A DNA stretch of 64,000 nucleotides from FEB-10 sp963710645 (GTDB taxonomy: Bacteria; Acidobacteriota; Thermoanaerobaculia; Thermoanaerobaculales; Sulfomarinibacteraceae), in contig CAVQBD010000001.1 in the NCBI GenBank assembly GCA_963710645.1, forward strand, positions 496,001 through 560,000, in the 5' to 3' direction. The translations under genes were made by a program, and so were the position numbers. The notes beneath the pieces are model-generated. The model was not told the DNA's origin. It worked only from the letters and a program-made list of their open reading frames with translations, and searched no databases. Positions 43,817 through 53,389 of this stretch are shown piece after piece (position 1 is the first letter of the stretch; the number at the start of each line of letters is the position of its first letter).

Positions 43817-45253
43817 ATGTCCCGTCAGCGGTTCCTCGCCATCTGGCTCGGTTTCAGCCTGCTCTACCTCGGGCTGGCCGCGTTGGGGCCCAAGGGGCTT
43901 CGTCAGAACGGGGTGTGGCCCCTTGTCAACCAGCATCTACTCCAGGTTCGGGCGTGGCGCGGAGAGGACATCGAACTGCCCGCGGACCGTGGGTCGATTC
44001 ACGAGGTTGTGGCGGTGAACCCCGGGCTGGCAGTGACACCCTATTTCGAACACTGGGTGGTGGACGATCCTCGCGAGCGGGTGCTGCTGTCCAACATCGC
44101 CCTCGGGGTTTGGCCCGCGGATCCTGACAAGAAACTCGAGCCGGTGAAGTATGTGCCGGCGGACTCGCTGATAGCAGAGGTCCAGACCAGGAGAATGGAG
44201 GTCCACGTAGGGCTCCCCCTTGGTCCGGCATTCCTCATGTATCCCCTGCGTTTCGTCTTCGGTTCGGCCCTCGCTACCCAGTGGCTGGGAGCGCTGCTGG
44301 GAGGGCTCGCGGTGGCGCTCATGGACCGTCTGTTGTCGTGGTGGTTGGAGGCGATAAGGGGGGAAGGGGTTCTCAAGGGGAGCGAGCGTGTGATGCTCCT
44401 CGGGCTCGCCGGTCTCGGCACCCTGTGGATTTGGCTGGTTCCTCAGGGCGAGGTCTGGTTCTTCGCGCAGACCGTCGCCACGTGCTGTTACACCCTCGCC
44501 CTGGTCCTGGGGTGGCGCCGCCGCTGGCTGTTCGCTGGCCTGGCCTACGCCTTCGCAGTCACCAGCCGGCCCACCCTGCTGCTCGGGCTGCCGATCCTGC
44601 TCGCGATCCTGGCCTACCAGTCGGGTCCGGGCGACCGGCTGGGCGGGCCGGAACGCAGTTCGCGGTTCAGGGCGTTGTTGGCGGCGATGGTGTTCCCCGC
44701 GCTCATCGGGGGACTCCACCTGGCCATCAACTTTCTGCGGTTCGGCTCCGTGCTGGAGTTTGGTTACCGATTTCTTCTGACCCCGCCCGAGCTCCGGCAG
44801 GCGTTCGAAACCTATGGCCAGCTCAATATCCACTTTCTGCCCACGAATCTGAGGTATCTCTTCTACCAACCGCCCGTGCCGGTGGTGTCGGACGCCGGGG
44901 GCTGGAGCTTCCCGTTCCTGGCCAGTGATCCCTACGGCATGGGTCTGCTCTTCGTCACCCCGGCGTTTTTGGGGGTGCTGCTGAGCGTGGGCGGACGCTG
45001 GCGCGGCCGCGGATTGGTGGCGGCGTGCTGGCTGAGCCTGCTGCTTGTGACCTTGCCTGCGCTGTTCTACTTCAACACCGGGTGGGTGCAGTGGGGCGGC
45101 CGCTATCTGCTGGATTCCTGGCCGCTCTGGCTGCTGCTGACGGCGCTCGGGCTGGGGCGGCTGGATCGCAGGGTGGCAACGCTGTTGGTGGCGGCGTCCA
45201 TCGTGTCGAACGTGGTCGCGGCGGTGGCCATGGCCGGGGGGGTTTGGCCGTAA
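43817..45253 (+). CDS. polytopic membrane protein, glycosyltransferase-like
   Basis: This 478-residue integral membrane protein has about ten hydrophobic helices. After the first helix comes a soluble loop (ELPADRGSIHEVVAVNPG), which resembles the first periplasmic loop of lipid-linked-sugar glycosyltransferases of the GT-C fold. ATG 43817 was chosen because the upstream frame reads through repeat sequence. No Asp-Glu catalytic pair is clearly visible, so GT-C membership is only a suggestion. It converges with the S9 peptidase gene. Confidence 0.7.
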   Translation: MSRQRFLAIWLGFSLLYLGLAALGPKGLRQNGVWPLVNQHLLQVRAWRGEDIELPADRGSIHEVVAVNPGLAVTPYFEHWVVDDPRERVLLSNIALGVWPADPDKKLEPVKYVPADSLIAEVQTRRMEVHVGLPLGPAFLMYPLRFVFGSALATQWLGALLGGLAVALMDRLLSWWLEAIRGEGVLKGSERVMLLGLAGLGTLWIWLVPQGEVWFFAQTVATCCYTLALVLGWRRRWLFAGLAYAFAVTSRPTLLLGLPILLAILAYQSGPGDRLGGPERSSRFRALLAAMVFPALIGGLHLAINFLRFGSVLEFGYRFLLTPPELRQAFETYGQLNIHFLPTNLRYLFYQPPVPVVSDAGGWSFPFLASDPYGMGLLFVTPAFLGVLLSVGGRWRGRGLVAACWLSLLLVTLPALFYFNTGWVQWGGRYLLDSWPLWLLLTALGLGRLDRRVATLLVAASIVSNVVAAVAMAGGVWP

Positions 45254-45365
45254 CTCGGGGCTCGAGATTCGGGACTCGGGACTCGGGGCTCGGGATTCGG
45301 GCATCGATCGTTCGAGCCTGAACCCTGAACCGTGAACCCTCAACACGGAACCCGGAACCAGGTCT
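45254..45365. repeat. word-repeat island (GGGACTCG/GGGATTCG, then GAACCCTGAACC)
   Basis: Between convergent stops, 45254-45302 repeats CTCGGGACTCGGGGCTC and GATTCGGG variants in tandem. 45318-45361 iterates GAACCCTGAACCGTGAACCC, partly complementary. It behaves like the other junction islands but uses its own words. Confidence 0.75.
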
Positions 45366-45392
45366 GTTTCGTGCAGCGTGCTTTCGCCGACG

Positions 45393-47462
45393 TTACTGTG
45401 CCGCAGGTGCCTCACCCATGAGATATTTTTCAAACCACGCGAGATCCCACTCCATCTTTGCCTTCCGGTGATCGTATGTGGTCAGGCCGTGGCCCTCGCC
45501 GGGGTAGATCACCAGCTCGGTCGGGATTTCGAGGTACTGCCTGAGCGCCCGATAGAGGGTCCTCGAGTGGGCCACCGGCACCCTGGGATCACCCCCGCCG
45601 ACGTGGATCAGAGTCGGCGTTGTGACGGTGTTCAGGCGATACAGTGGTGAGCCGGCTCGGTACTCCTCCGGATCGGACCAGGGCAAGCGGCCTTCCATGA
45701 AGTTGATGACGTGGCCCGGGGTGTCCTCAATACCCCACTGGATCACCTGGTCGATCACCCCGGCCCCGCTGGAGGCGGCCTTGAATCGATTGTTGGTGGT
45801 GATCAGGCTGTTGGTAAGAAAGCCGCCATTGGACCAGCCCATGACGGCCAGCCGATCGGGATCGGCGATGCCTCGTTCGATCATGGCATCCACTCCGGTC
45901 ATGATGTCCTTGACGTCGATGTCGTTCTCCCGGCCCACCAGATCCACCAGAAACTGGTCGCCGTAGCCGGTGGAGCCGCGGTAGTTGGGGCTCAGCAGGG
46001 CGTATCCGTTGGCCGCCATGAGGGTGCGGCCGTAGATCCAGAACCGAAAGCGGTATTTGGTGTCGGCGGTGGGACCACCGTGGAGCTCCACCACCAGAGG
46101 CAACGGACCGTCGTTTGGACCGTAGTCCGGCGGCAGCTCCAGGATGCCCTCGACCTCGGTACCGTCGGTGGATGTCCATCGCACGAGTTCGATCTGAGGC
46201 AAGCGCCAGCTGTTGACCTGCGGGTTGATCTCGGTCAGGCGATCGAGGGCTCCGTTTCCTCCCACAAGATAGATGTCCTCGGGTGCGGTCAGGGTGCTTG
46301 TAACGATCACCAGGTCGTCGTCGCCCGGACCGAAATCGAAGGTGTCCACGGTGACGTCTCCCGGGGAGAGGACCCGTGCAGCCTTGGCCCGTCGTCGGGT
46401 GGCATCGGCGGCGAGATAAACCCTGGCCCGAGCGTGGTGGGCACCGATGAAACCGAGATCGTTTGAAGTGGCCCGCCAGGCGAGGCTCCCGCCGGTTACA
46501 TGGACGTCCTCGGGTCGGTCGAGATCGACCAAGTCGAATCCGCCGGTGGTCCGGTGGGCGGTGTAGATCAGGGTGGGATAACCATCGAATGACACCGAAA
46601 AGGCCAGAGTCGACCCGTCCGCAGACCACGTGACCTGGTCGATCCAACCAAAGGGTGAGGGATGTCCGGCTCGCCAACCGTCCGGGGTGACCGGAGTGAT
46701 GGTGTCGCTGGACGGGTCGTAGACCTCGACTTTGGACCAGCCCTCGAGGTGGATCAGTTCCTCGTCAGTGGTGGTGACCATTGCCAACAGACCGCTGCTG
46801 GAGACGTCGAGGTCGTGGATCACTCGCTGTTTTTCGAAAACCGTGCGACTGCGCCAGGTCCTCAGATCCAAGGCGTGAACCTCGGAAAACTCGGTCACCC
46901 CGTGGCCGTACTCGAGTTCGGGGAATCGTTCCCGAAGATCCTTCCACTCCTCATCGATGTGGCTGGAGGTGATGGTGTAGTAGAGCGTGTCACCGTCCCT
47001 CGAGAGCAGAAAGCGGCCGACGCCTTCCTCCACTCTGGTGACCGCGTGGGGTTCGCCGCCGATGGGGGAGATCCTCCAGACCTGGCGACTGCCGTCGTAG
47101 GGCGGCTTGCTCTCGTCGCCTCGAGTCAGGGCTGCTGAATAGTAGATCCACCGTCCATCAGGGCTGAAGCGCAGCGCACTTTCTGTTTCGTCCGAAAACG
47201 TCACCCGCTCCGGTCGGCGTGTGGTCGTGTCGACGACCCAAAGATCCACCGTGCGCCGTTCGGCTGGAGGCGCCCAGCGACGCTCGGTGAAGGCCACGGT
47301 GCTGCCGTCCGGGGAGACCGCCACCTCCAGGATGTTGGCGAGGGTGAAGTAGTCCTCCACGGTGATGTCGTGGTCACGGCCGTCAGCCGAAGTAATGCCC
47401 GGCGCAGAGATCGCCAGAGTCAATGCCAGACAGATGATCGTCAATGAGAGCCGTCGTGTCAT
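45393..47462 (-). CDS. S9-family prolyl oligopeptidase-like serine peptidase
   Basis: The 689-residue exported protein has a signal peptide (LTIICLALTLAISAPG), an N-terminal WD/beta-propeller domain with repeated VAVSPDGSTVAFTE-type blades, and a C-terminal alpha/beta-hydrolase peptidase domain. The nucleophile lies in MGWSNGGFLTN, the acid in HVGGGDPRVP, and the His in YPGEGHGL. Acylaminoacyl-peptidase and dipeptidyl-peptidase-like members share this layout. It probably trims peptides in the periplasm. The gene is separated from the next by about 50 bases and could be cotranscribed with it. Confidence 0.93.
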   Translation of the reverse strand: MTRRLSLTIICLALTLAISAPGITSADGRDHDITVEDYFTLANILEVAVSPDGSTVAFTERRWAPPAERRTVDLWVVDTTTRRPERVTFSDETESALRFSPDGRWIYYSAALTRGDESKPPYDGSRQVWRISPIGGEPHAVTRVEEGVGRFLLSRDGDTLYYTITSSHIDEEWKDLRERFPELEYGHGVTEFSEVHALDLRTWRSRTVFEKQRVIHDLDVSSSGLLAMVTTTDEELIHLEGWSKVEVYDPSSDTITPVTPDGWRAGHPSPFGWIDQVTWSADGSTLAFSVSFDGYPTLIYTAHRTTGGFDLVDLDRPEDVHVTGGSLAWRATSNDLGFIGAHHARARVYLAADATRRRAKAARVLSPGDVTVDTFDFGPGDDDLVIVTSTLTAPEDIYLVGGNGALDRLTEINPQVNSWRLPQIELVRWTSTDGTEVEGILELPPDYGPNDGPLPLVVELHGGPTADTKYRFRFWIYGRTLMAANGYALLSPNYRGSTGYGDQFLVDLVGRENDIDVKDIMTGVDAMIERGIADPDRLAVMGWSNGGFLTNSLITTNNRFKAASSGAGVIDQVIQWGIEDTPGHVINFMEGRLPWSDPEEYRAGSPLYRLNTVTTPTLIHVGGGDPRVPVAHSRTLYRALRQYLEIPTELVIYPGEGHGLTTYDHRKAKMEWDLAWFEKYLMGEAPAAQ

Positions 47463-47514
47463 GGGTTCACCTCACCGGTATTTTTCCGCCAGGTCGCCCC
47501 GGGGAGAACAAAGT

Positions 47515-48393
47515 CTAGTCGGGATCCACCGCGTCGGCCAACCCCGAGTAGTCGGCATCCCCAAGACCCCGTTCGATGGTCTTTTCCAGAATGCTGGCGA
47601 TGCCGGCCAGGTGAGGCGTGAAAAGGCCCTGAACGGCGGACTCCTCGGAGAACAGGCGGATGTCCTTGAGCAGATGACGGGCCGGAAAATTGGCGGGGGT
47701 GTATTCGCGGTCGAGCATTCGTCCGAGTTTCTTGTCGAAGGTGGGCGCGTACAGGGCGCTGTGGCGGACGATTTCAGCATAGGCGCCCACATCGACCCCC
47801 GAACGCCGGACCAAGCCAAGACTCGCTGCGTAGGCCGTGGTGATGGTGGCGATGAGTTGGTTGAGGGCAAGTTTGAGAGCCGCTGCCCGTCCCACCGGCC
47901 CCACCAGCCGAGGCTCCGGTCCGAAGCGGCTCAGGACGCCAAGACAGCGCTCGAAGACTTCGGGCTCGGCTCCCACCATCACGACGAGCTCGCCGTCGGC
48001 CGCCTCGGGGATCGAGCCGAGGACCGGTGCCTCGAGATACGACGCGCCCGATCGTTGGATCTCGCGGCCGATGCGGCGGCTCTCCTCCGGGGAGATGGTC
48101 CCCATCTGGATCACGGTCCGGCCGGCGAGGTGTTGCTGTGCAGGGTCGGTGAGGAGGGTCTCTTCGATGGCTTGGGCATCGGTGAGCATCAGCACCACGG
48201 CGTCGGATGCGGTGATGGCTTGGGCCGGTGAAGGCTCAAGAGTGGCTCCAGCGGCCTCCAAGGCGAGGGCCTTGCTCTTGGTGCGGTTCCACACCGTCAC
48301 CGGGAATCCCTGGGAGAGCAATCTGAGGACCATGGGCCGGCCCATCAGACCCGTCCCGAGGAACGCGATCCGGAGATTGTCTTCGCTGGTCAT
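47515..48393 (-). CDS. NAD(P)-dependent beta-hydroxyacid dehydrogenase
   Basis: This 292-residue cytoplasmic protein belongs to the 3-hydroxyisobutyrate dehydrogenase family. It has the dinucleotide loop IAFLGTGLMGRPMVLRL, an NRTKSKA motif that favours NADPH, the substrate segment YLEAPVLGSIPEA and the active-site lysine in VGRAAALKLALNQL. ATG 48393 follows AGAGGGGGAACC. Family members include tartronate semialdehyde and succinate semialdehyde reductases; the exact substrate is not clear. It is upstream of the S9 peptidase gene on the same strand and divergent from the EcsC gene. Confidence 0.9.
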   Translation of the reverse strand: MTSEDNLRIAFLGTGLMGRPMVLRLLSQGFPVTVWNRTKSKALALEAAGATLEPSPAQAITASDAVVLMLTDAQAIEETLLTDPAQQHLAGRTVIQMGTISPEESRRIGREIQRSGASYLEAPVLGSIPEAADGELVVMVGAEPEVFERCLGVLSRFGPEPRLVGPVGRAAALKLALNQLIATITTAYAASLGLVRRSGVDVGAYAEIVRHSALYAPTFDKKLGRMLDREYTPANFPARHLLKDIRLFSEESAVQGLFTPHLAGIASILEKTIERGLGDADYSGLADAVDPD

Positions 48394-48483
48394 GGTTCCC
48401 CCTCTATCGGAGTATAAGGTGCCCACGGGCGCTTCGGTGCGAGGCTGGAAATGCTACGGTGAGGGGCCCCATGGAGGGTCACT

Positions 48484-49344
48484 GTGGCTGATGGCCTGAA
48501 CAATGATGTGGTGGAAATCCGACGCCCGGTCGACGATGGGCAAGCATGGGTTTTTGTCGGCGATGACCTGCGCGCACTCGAGAATGCGGTGGATCTGCTG
48601 GAGAATCCCAGCCTGATCGCTCGAATCACCGATGTCATCGGAGTGCCTCTGGAACAGGCGCTGGACGTCCTGCCGGCGCGGACGTCTGACAAGCTGCAGA
48701 AGAGCGTCCGAGTCGCCCTGGAGAAGCTCCTGAATGTCTCCGTGGGGACCCTTGGAACAAGCCGGGAAGGACCCGCGTCAAACCTCAAGCACAAGCTGGC
48801 CGGAGGGGTGAGCGGCGCGGTGGGAGGGTTTTTCGGTATGGCCGCCCTGGCGGCAGAGCTTCCCATTACCACCTCCATCATTCTCCGCTCCATCGCGGAC
48901 ATCGCGCGCAGTGAGGGCGAAGATCTTCGCAGTCTCGATGCCAAACTGGCGTGCCTAGAAGTCTTCGCTTTGGGCGGGAAGGCGTCCACCGACGATGCGG
49001 CCGAGACCGGTTACTTCGCGGTGCGAGCCGCCATGGCGAAGGCCATGACCGATGCCGCCAAGCACATCGCCGAGCGGGGTCTCACCCAGGAGGGTGCGCC
49101 GGTGATCGCGCGGCTCATCGCGTCCATCGCCTCCCGGTTCGGAACCGTGGTTTCTGAGAAAGTCGCCGCCCAGGCGGTGCCGGTGCTGGGAGCCTTCGGT
49201 GGCGCGTCGGTCAACGTGTTGTTCATGAACCATTTCCAGGGTGTGGCCAAGGGACACTTTGTCGTTCGACGGCTGGAACGCCGATATGGCAAGGACGAGG
49301 TGCGAAGGGAGTATGCGCGGATCGCACGGGATCGTGGCCGATGA
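48484..49344 (+). CDS. EcsC-family protein
   Basis: The 286-residue product carries an EcsC domain: an amphipathic N-terminal half, then GGVSGAVGGFFGMAALAAELPITTSIILRSI-type glycine-rich hydrophobic segments and a C-terminal FMNHFQGVAKGHFVVRRLER. EcsC proteins are poorly understood and often sit near envelope or secretion genes. The start is a GTG. Its stop overlaps the next start by four bases (ATGA), implying coupling. Confidence 0.82.
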   Translation: MADGLNNDVVEIRRPVDDGQAWVFVGDDLRALENAVDLLENPSLIARITDVIGVPLEQALDVLPARTSDKLQKSVRVALEKLLNVSVGTLGTSREGPASNLKHKLAGGVSGAVGGFFGMAALAAELPITTSIILRSIADIARSEGEDLRSLDAKLACLEVFALGGKASTDDAAETGYFAVRAAMAKAMTDAAKHIAERGLTQEGAPVIARLIASIASRFGTVVSEKVAAQAVPVLGAFGGASVNVLFMNHFQGVAKGHFVVRRLERRYGKDEVRREYARIARDRGR

Positions 49345-49751
49345 CCGTCGAGCGGATGGTGACCGTGACTGATCCCGAGAGCCGGAAGACTCTCACGGCC
49401 TGGATCCGACCGGTGGGGGAGGATCTGGTGGTGGTGGTGGGCGGCGGCGAGCGACCCCATGTCGGCTGCGTGGTGCTGGCAATCCCGGTGCCCTCGAGGA
49501 GCCATCCGAACGCCTGGTCCGCATCGTGCTCGGTGCTCACCATCCCGCCACACAAGGAAGAACCCATCGCCCGCGGGGTGGCCTCACGGCTGGCCTCGGC
49601 AGTCGGCAAGGTGACTGTGGTGACCGCCGGAGTCCACGACGACAAACTGGATCATTCCGGGGTCGAGGTCTATCTGAAGTTGGGTGACCGGCTGGCGGAA
49701 GACGTGGCACGGGCGATGGCAGCCGTTTCGGAAGAGGACCTCCCTCCCTAG
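49341..49751 (+). CDS. LpdD-like prenylated-flavin chaperone-domain protein
   Basis: This 136-residue protein has the pattern of the LpdD/VdcD-like small domain: GEDLVVVVGGGERPHVGCVVLA, then SVLTIPPHKEEPIARGVASRL and VTVVTAGVHDDKL. In gallate and vanillate decarboxylases such subunits help the prenyl-FMN enzyme mature, but no UbiD-like decarboxylase or UbiX is in the window. The family call is from remembered motifs and needs a profile search. It is coupled to the EcsC gene and ends 44 bases before the DUF2298 gene. Confidence 0.65.
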   Translation: MTVERMVTVTDPESRKTLTAWIRPVGEDLVVVVGGGERPHVGCVVLAIPVPSRSHPNAWSASCSVLTIPPHKEEPIARGVASRLASAVGKVTVVTAGVHDDKLDHSGVEVYLKLGDRLAEDVARAMAAVSEEDLPP

Positions 49752-49795
49752 AGAATGTCTCCCGCGATCCTCGGCACGATACAATCGGCAGGACG

Positions 49796-51850
49796 ATGAC
49801 AGCAGTTTTCTTCTTGATCGCCCTGGCAGCGGCCGGTCTCGGGGGCTACGCCCTGCTGATCCGGCTCGGTCTCGACGACTTCGACGCTTGGGCCGGCGGG
49901 CGAGTGGCCGGTCTGGTGTTGATCGCTTTTCCGGCGTGGTGGGCCGGGGTACTCGGATTCTCCGGCTGGCGAATCGTGGGGGTTGGGGCGCTTCTGGCAG
50001 CGGCCGTCGTCGGCGGTTGGACTGTGTGGCGGCACCGCGATGCCTGGCGGCAACTGGCGGCGGCCGAAACGATCTTCGTGGTCGGCGCGGTGGTTGTGGC
50101 TGTGATACGGCTCGACCACCCCCAGATTGCCGGCCAGGAGAAGCTCATGGACATGGGCATCTTCGCCACCCTGTTGCGATCGGAGGGCTTCCCGCCGCTG
50201 GACATGTGGCTGGCGGGTGAGACCCTGCCCTATTACTACTGGGGTGCCCTGCTGTGGACCGTGCCGCTGGTGATCGGGGGCCTCCGTCTGGAGATCGCCT
50301 ACAACCTGATCGTGGCGCTGATCGGCGGCCAGGTGGCGGTCATTCTCTGGGCCCTCGGTCGGCGGTTGGCTGATTCCTCTCATTGGGCGGGTGCCACCGC
50401 GGCGTTCTTCGGTGTTTTGGCGGGGACACCGGACGGCTGGCGACAACTCCTGGGAGGGACCGGAATCCGTCACCTCGACGTGTGGCGGTCGTCCAGGCAG
50501 AACGAGGACGTGATCACCGAGTGGCCGCTCTTCACCGAGTGGTTGGGAGACCTTCATCCACACTATGTGTCGATTCCCATCGTCGCCCTGGCACTTCTGG
50601 TGGCGTGGAAGGCCGGGCGGGACGGCCCGAAGTTGTGGACGACTCTCGCCCTGGCCGGGCTGTTCGGGGTGGCATGGGCGGCCAACCCGTGGTGCATGCC
50701 GCCCACGTTGGCCGGAATCTCTCTGCTGCTGTTGTGTGGCGACGGCCGGTGGCACTGGCCCACCGGTGATGGACTGATCCGCTGGCTCGCGGTGGGTGGC
50801 GTCGCGGTGGGCGGTTGGCTGGCCGCGGCTCCTTTCCATCTGTCATTCCATCCACCGTTCCAGGGCATTCGAAGGGTCTTTGCGTGGACCGAACCCTCCA
50901 CCATGTTGCTCTACGGTGGCTGCCTCCTGGTGCCGGCGTTTCTTGCGGCAACTGTTCTGCTCCGCCACCAGGTCGGAGAGCCAGAGCGCCGCGGGAGGGC
51001 GCTGACCCTCGCCGCAGGGGCCCTGGTGATGATCGCGGCGGCCGCAAGCGGCCGGCCGACCTTGGTGGCGCTGGCGGCGGCGGCCGTGATCCTGACCTGG
51101 ACGGTTCTCGCCGGGGGTGAACGGAGCGATCGGCCGGCGCTCGCGCTGGCGGCGCTCGGCGTCTTTTTGTTGGCGGTTCCGGAGGTGGTCTTCGTGGTCG
51201 ACTCCTACGGCGACCGGCTCCACCGGATGAACACCGTGTTCAAGGCATATATCCAGGCTTGGATTCTGTTGGCCGCGGCCCTGCCTGCGCTGCTACGTCT
51301 GGCCGCGCCGGCGGCCTGGCCGCGCCGGATCCTGACCGCCTTGCTCGTCATTGCGGCCCTGCCGCACCCGGTGTGGATGGTGCTCAACCAGATATCCGAC
51401 CGACCTCTGGGTCTGGACGGCATGGCGTGGATGGAGGAGGGTGATCGGTCCGTGGTCCGCTTCCTCAGAGAGCAACCTCACGGGACCACGATGGTGGAGG
51501 CGGTGGGTGGCGCCTACACAGAGTACGCCAGGTTCTCGGCGAACTCCGGGGTGCCGGCCTATCTCGGCTGGGCCAACCATGAGCTGGTGTGGCGGGGTCA
51601 CGGTGTGGTGGACGAGACCAACCGGCGCACGGAACTGGTGCGCGAGCTTTACAGCTGCGGTGATCCCGAACGGGTTCGAGAACTCGTGGCCGAGTCGGGC
51701 AACCCGGTAGTGGCCATCGGCGCCATCGAACGCCGGGATTTTTCTGCCGAGGGTCTCGCTGCGGTGCGCTCGGCGGGAACAGTTGTGCATAACGAGGCGG
51801 GCGGCGAGGTGGTCGGATTCGAAGCGGGGATGGAGGACGGAGATGGCTGA
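49796..51850 (+). CDS. DUF2298 (YYY) polytopic membrane protein
   Basis: The 684-residue integral membrane protein matches the DUF2298 family: GQEKLMDMGIFATLLRS, FPPLDMWLAGETLPYYYWG with the YYY motif, GDLHPHY, and DRLHRMNTVFKAYIQAW. About fourteen helices are visible, with a soluble C-terminal region. The fold is thought to be GT-C-like and involved in lipid-linked glycan synthesis, but the family is uncharacterised. The stop overlaps the start of the GT2 gene by eight bases, so the pair is translationally coupled and probably acts on one glycolipid. Confidence 0.9.
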   Translation: MTAVFFLIALAAAGLGGYALLIRLGLDDFDAWAGGRVAGLVLIAFPAWWAGVLGFSGWRIVGVGALLAAAVVGGWTVWRHRDAWRQLAAAETIFVVGAVVVAVIRLDHPQIAGQEKLMDMGIFATLLRSEGFPPLDMWLAGETLPYYYWGALLWTVPLVIGGLRLEIAYNLIVALIGGQVAVILWALGRRLADSSHWAGATAAFFGVLAGTPDGWRQLLGGTGIRHLDVWRSSRQNEDVITEWPLFTEWLGDLHPHYVSIPIVALALLVAWKAGRDGPKLWTTLALAGLFGVAWAANPWCMPPTLAGISLLLLCGDGRWHWPTGDGLIRWLAVGGVAVGGWLAAAPFHLSFHPPFQGIRRVFAWTEPSTMLLYGGCLLVPAFLAATVLLRHQVGEPERRGRALTLAAGALVMIAAAASGRPTLVALAAAAVILTWTVLAGGERSDRPALALAALGVFLLAVPEVVFVVDSYGDRLHRMNTVFKAYIQAWILLAAALPALLRLAAPAAWPRRILTALLVIAALPHPVWMVLNQISDRPLGLDGMAWMEEGDRSVVRFLREQPHGTTMVEAVGGAYTEYARFSANSGVPAYLGWANHELVWRGHGVVDETNRRTELVRELYSCGDPERVRELVAESGNPVVAIGAIERRDFSAEGLAAVRSAGTVVHNEAGGEVVGFEAGMEDGDG

Positions 51851-52814
51851 GACGACGGCATCTAGCCCGGAGTTGAGCGTCGTGATCCCGGCGTACAACG
51901 AGGAGGAAAGTGTCGTTCCCATGTACGAGCGGCTTGTGGCCGCGCTTGGCGATGTGGTGGACAGCCTCGAGATCTTGTACGTGGACGACGGTTCGCGCGA
52001 TCGGACCTGGGAGAGAATCGACGAACTCGCCGGACGGGACGGGAGGGTTCGGGGGCTTCGATTCGCTCGCAATTTCGGCCACCAGGCCGCACTGACGGCA
52101 GGGGTCGATGCGGCACGCGGCCGCGCCATCGTGATCATCGATGCTGATCTCCAGGACCCGCCCGAGGTGATCCCGGAGATGATTGCGAAATGGCGCGACG
52201 GGGCAGAGGTGGTCTACGGCCAGCGTCAGGAGCGCGAGGGCGAAACGGTTTTCAAAAAGACCACTGCGGCCGGGTTCTACCGTTTGTTGGCACGGATCAC
52301 CAACGTGGAGATTCCGGTGGACACCGGCGATTTCCGGCTCATGGGTCCCCGTGCCATCGAGGCCTTCCGGGCCCTGCCCGAACGCAACCGTTTCATCCGC
52401 GGTCTGGTGAGCTGGATCGGATTCCGCCAGGAGGCGGTGGGCTACCGGCGCGAGGCGCGGTTCGCCGGCGACACCAAGTACCCGTTGCGCAAGATGATCC
52501 GGTTCGCGCTCGACGGCATCACATCGTTTTCATTCCTGCCGCTGAGGCTGGCCACCCTGCTGGGGTTCATGGTTTCTCTGTTCTCCTTTGTCTACATCTT
52601 GGTCGTGATCATCCTCAAGCTGCTGGGAATCAACTGGCCGGGCTACACCTCCATGATGGCGTCGATTCTCTTCCTCGGTGGCGTCCAGCTCGTGATGATC
52701 GGCATTTTGGGGGAGTACATCGCCCGGATCTTCGATGAGGTCAAGCGTCGGCCGCTCTATCTCGTGGGCGACAGCACAGACGGTCAGACCGGCGTGGTGC
52801 CTCCGGAGCGCTGA
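51843..52814 (+). CDS. GT2 polyprenyl-phosphate glycosyltransferase (DPM/GtrB-like)
   Basis: This 323-residue protein has a cytoplasmic GT2 domain (LSVVIPAYNEEESV, YVDDGSRD, IIDADLQDPPEVI) followed by two C-terminal transmembrane helices, as in dolichol- or undecaprenyl-phosphate mannosyl/glucosyltransferases such as GtrB and ArnC. It would load a sugar onto a lipid carrier for use by a GT-C enzyme, which the upstream DUF2298 protein may be. The ATG lies inside the end of that gene. Donor sugar unknown. Confidence 0.92.
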   Translation: MAETTASSPELSVVIPAYNEEESVVPMYERLVAALGDVVDSLEILYVDDGSRDRTWERIDELAGRDGRVRGLRFARNFGHQAALTAGVDAARGRAIVIIDADLQDPPEVIPEMIAKWRDGAEVVYGQRQEREGETVFKKTTAAGFYRLLARITNVEIPVDTGDFRLMGPRAIEAFRALPERNRFIRGLVSWIGFRQEAVGYRREARFAGDTKYPLRKMIRFALDGITSFSFLPLRLATLLGFMVSLFSFVYILVVIILKLLGINWPGYTSMMASILFLGGVQLVMIGILGEYIARIFDEVKRRPLYLVGDSTDGQTGVVPPER

Positions 52815-53280
52815 CGAAATTCTCAATTCTCAGTTTTGAATTGCCCCGCCCACCCGCAGCGAGAGGGCGCGATGGGCGGGCACAGAAGCAACGAGAGTCG
52901 AAAGTTGAACGTTAAACGTTGAACGTTCCCGCCCGCCCTCCCGAATCGTGAGAGGGGGCGTATGGCGGGCGTGCCGTCTTTAACGATTTTGGAAGGGCAG
53001 TATCAGCGGTGGGGGTCCTTCGATGCGCCCCGATTCCTCGTTGCGCTTCCCGTGAGGATGCCAGGCACGCCGATTCGCCCCAGCGAGACGAATCGACTGG
53101 CCGGCGATGGCGAATCGGGATGCCAGGCACCTCCGAGACGCGCGCCCTCGGGGAGCGCGGTTGGGAGATGGGCGCGTCGAAGTCAGCGAACCGAAGCGAA
53201 CGCGCTCACCCGGCGCCAGGTGTCGTCGAAATCCTCATTTCACATTTCTCATTACAAATTCAACCACTGTCCATGTCACG
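52815..53280. repeat. modular intergenic repeat block, left of the arsenosugar cassette
   Basis: The block starts with an AATTCTCA word run right after the GT2 stop, then GCGAGAGGGCGCGATGGGCG, an ACGTT word run (52911-52927) and the module GCGTGCCGTCTTTAACG near 52970. Further on, 53147-53203 is a 57-base segment nearly identical (two differences) to 56892-56948. No gene is supported here. Confidence 0.8.
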
Positions 53281-53389
53281 TCTTTCCGGATGAGCTCAGA
53301 ATCAATGATTCTGACCGCGGAATCGCCGCAGCGTCCGCGAGCGTTACCCGGAGCGACCGCGCGGCCAACAAGAGGGGGGTGGAGCAACG

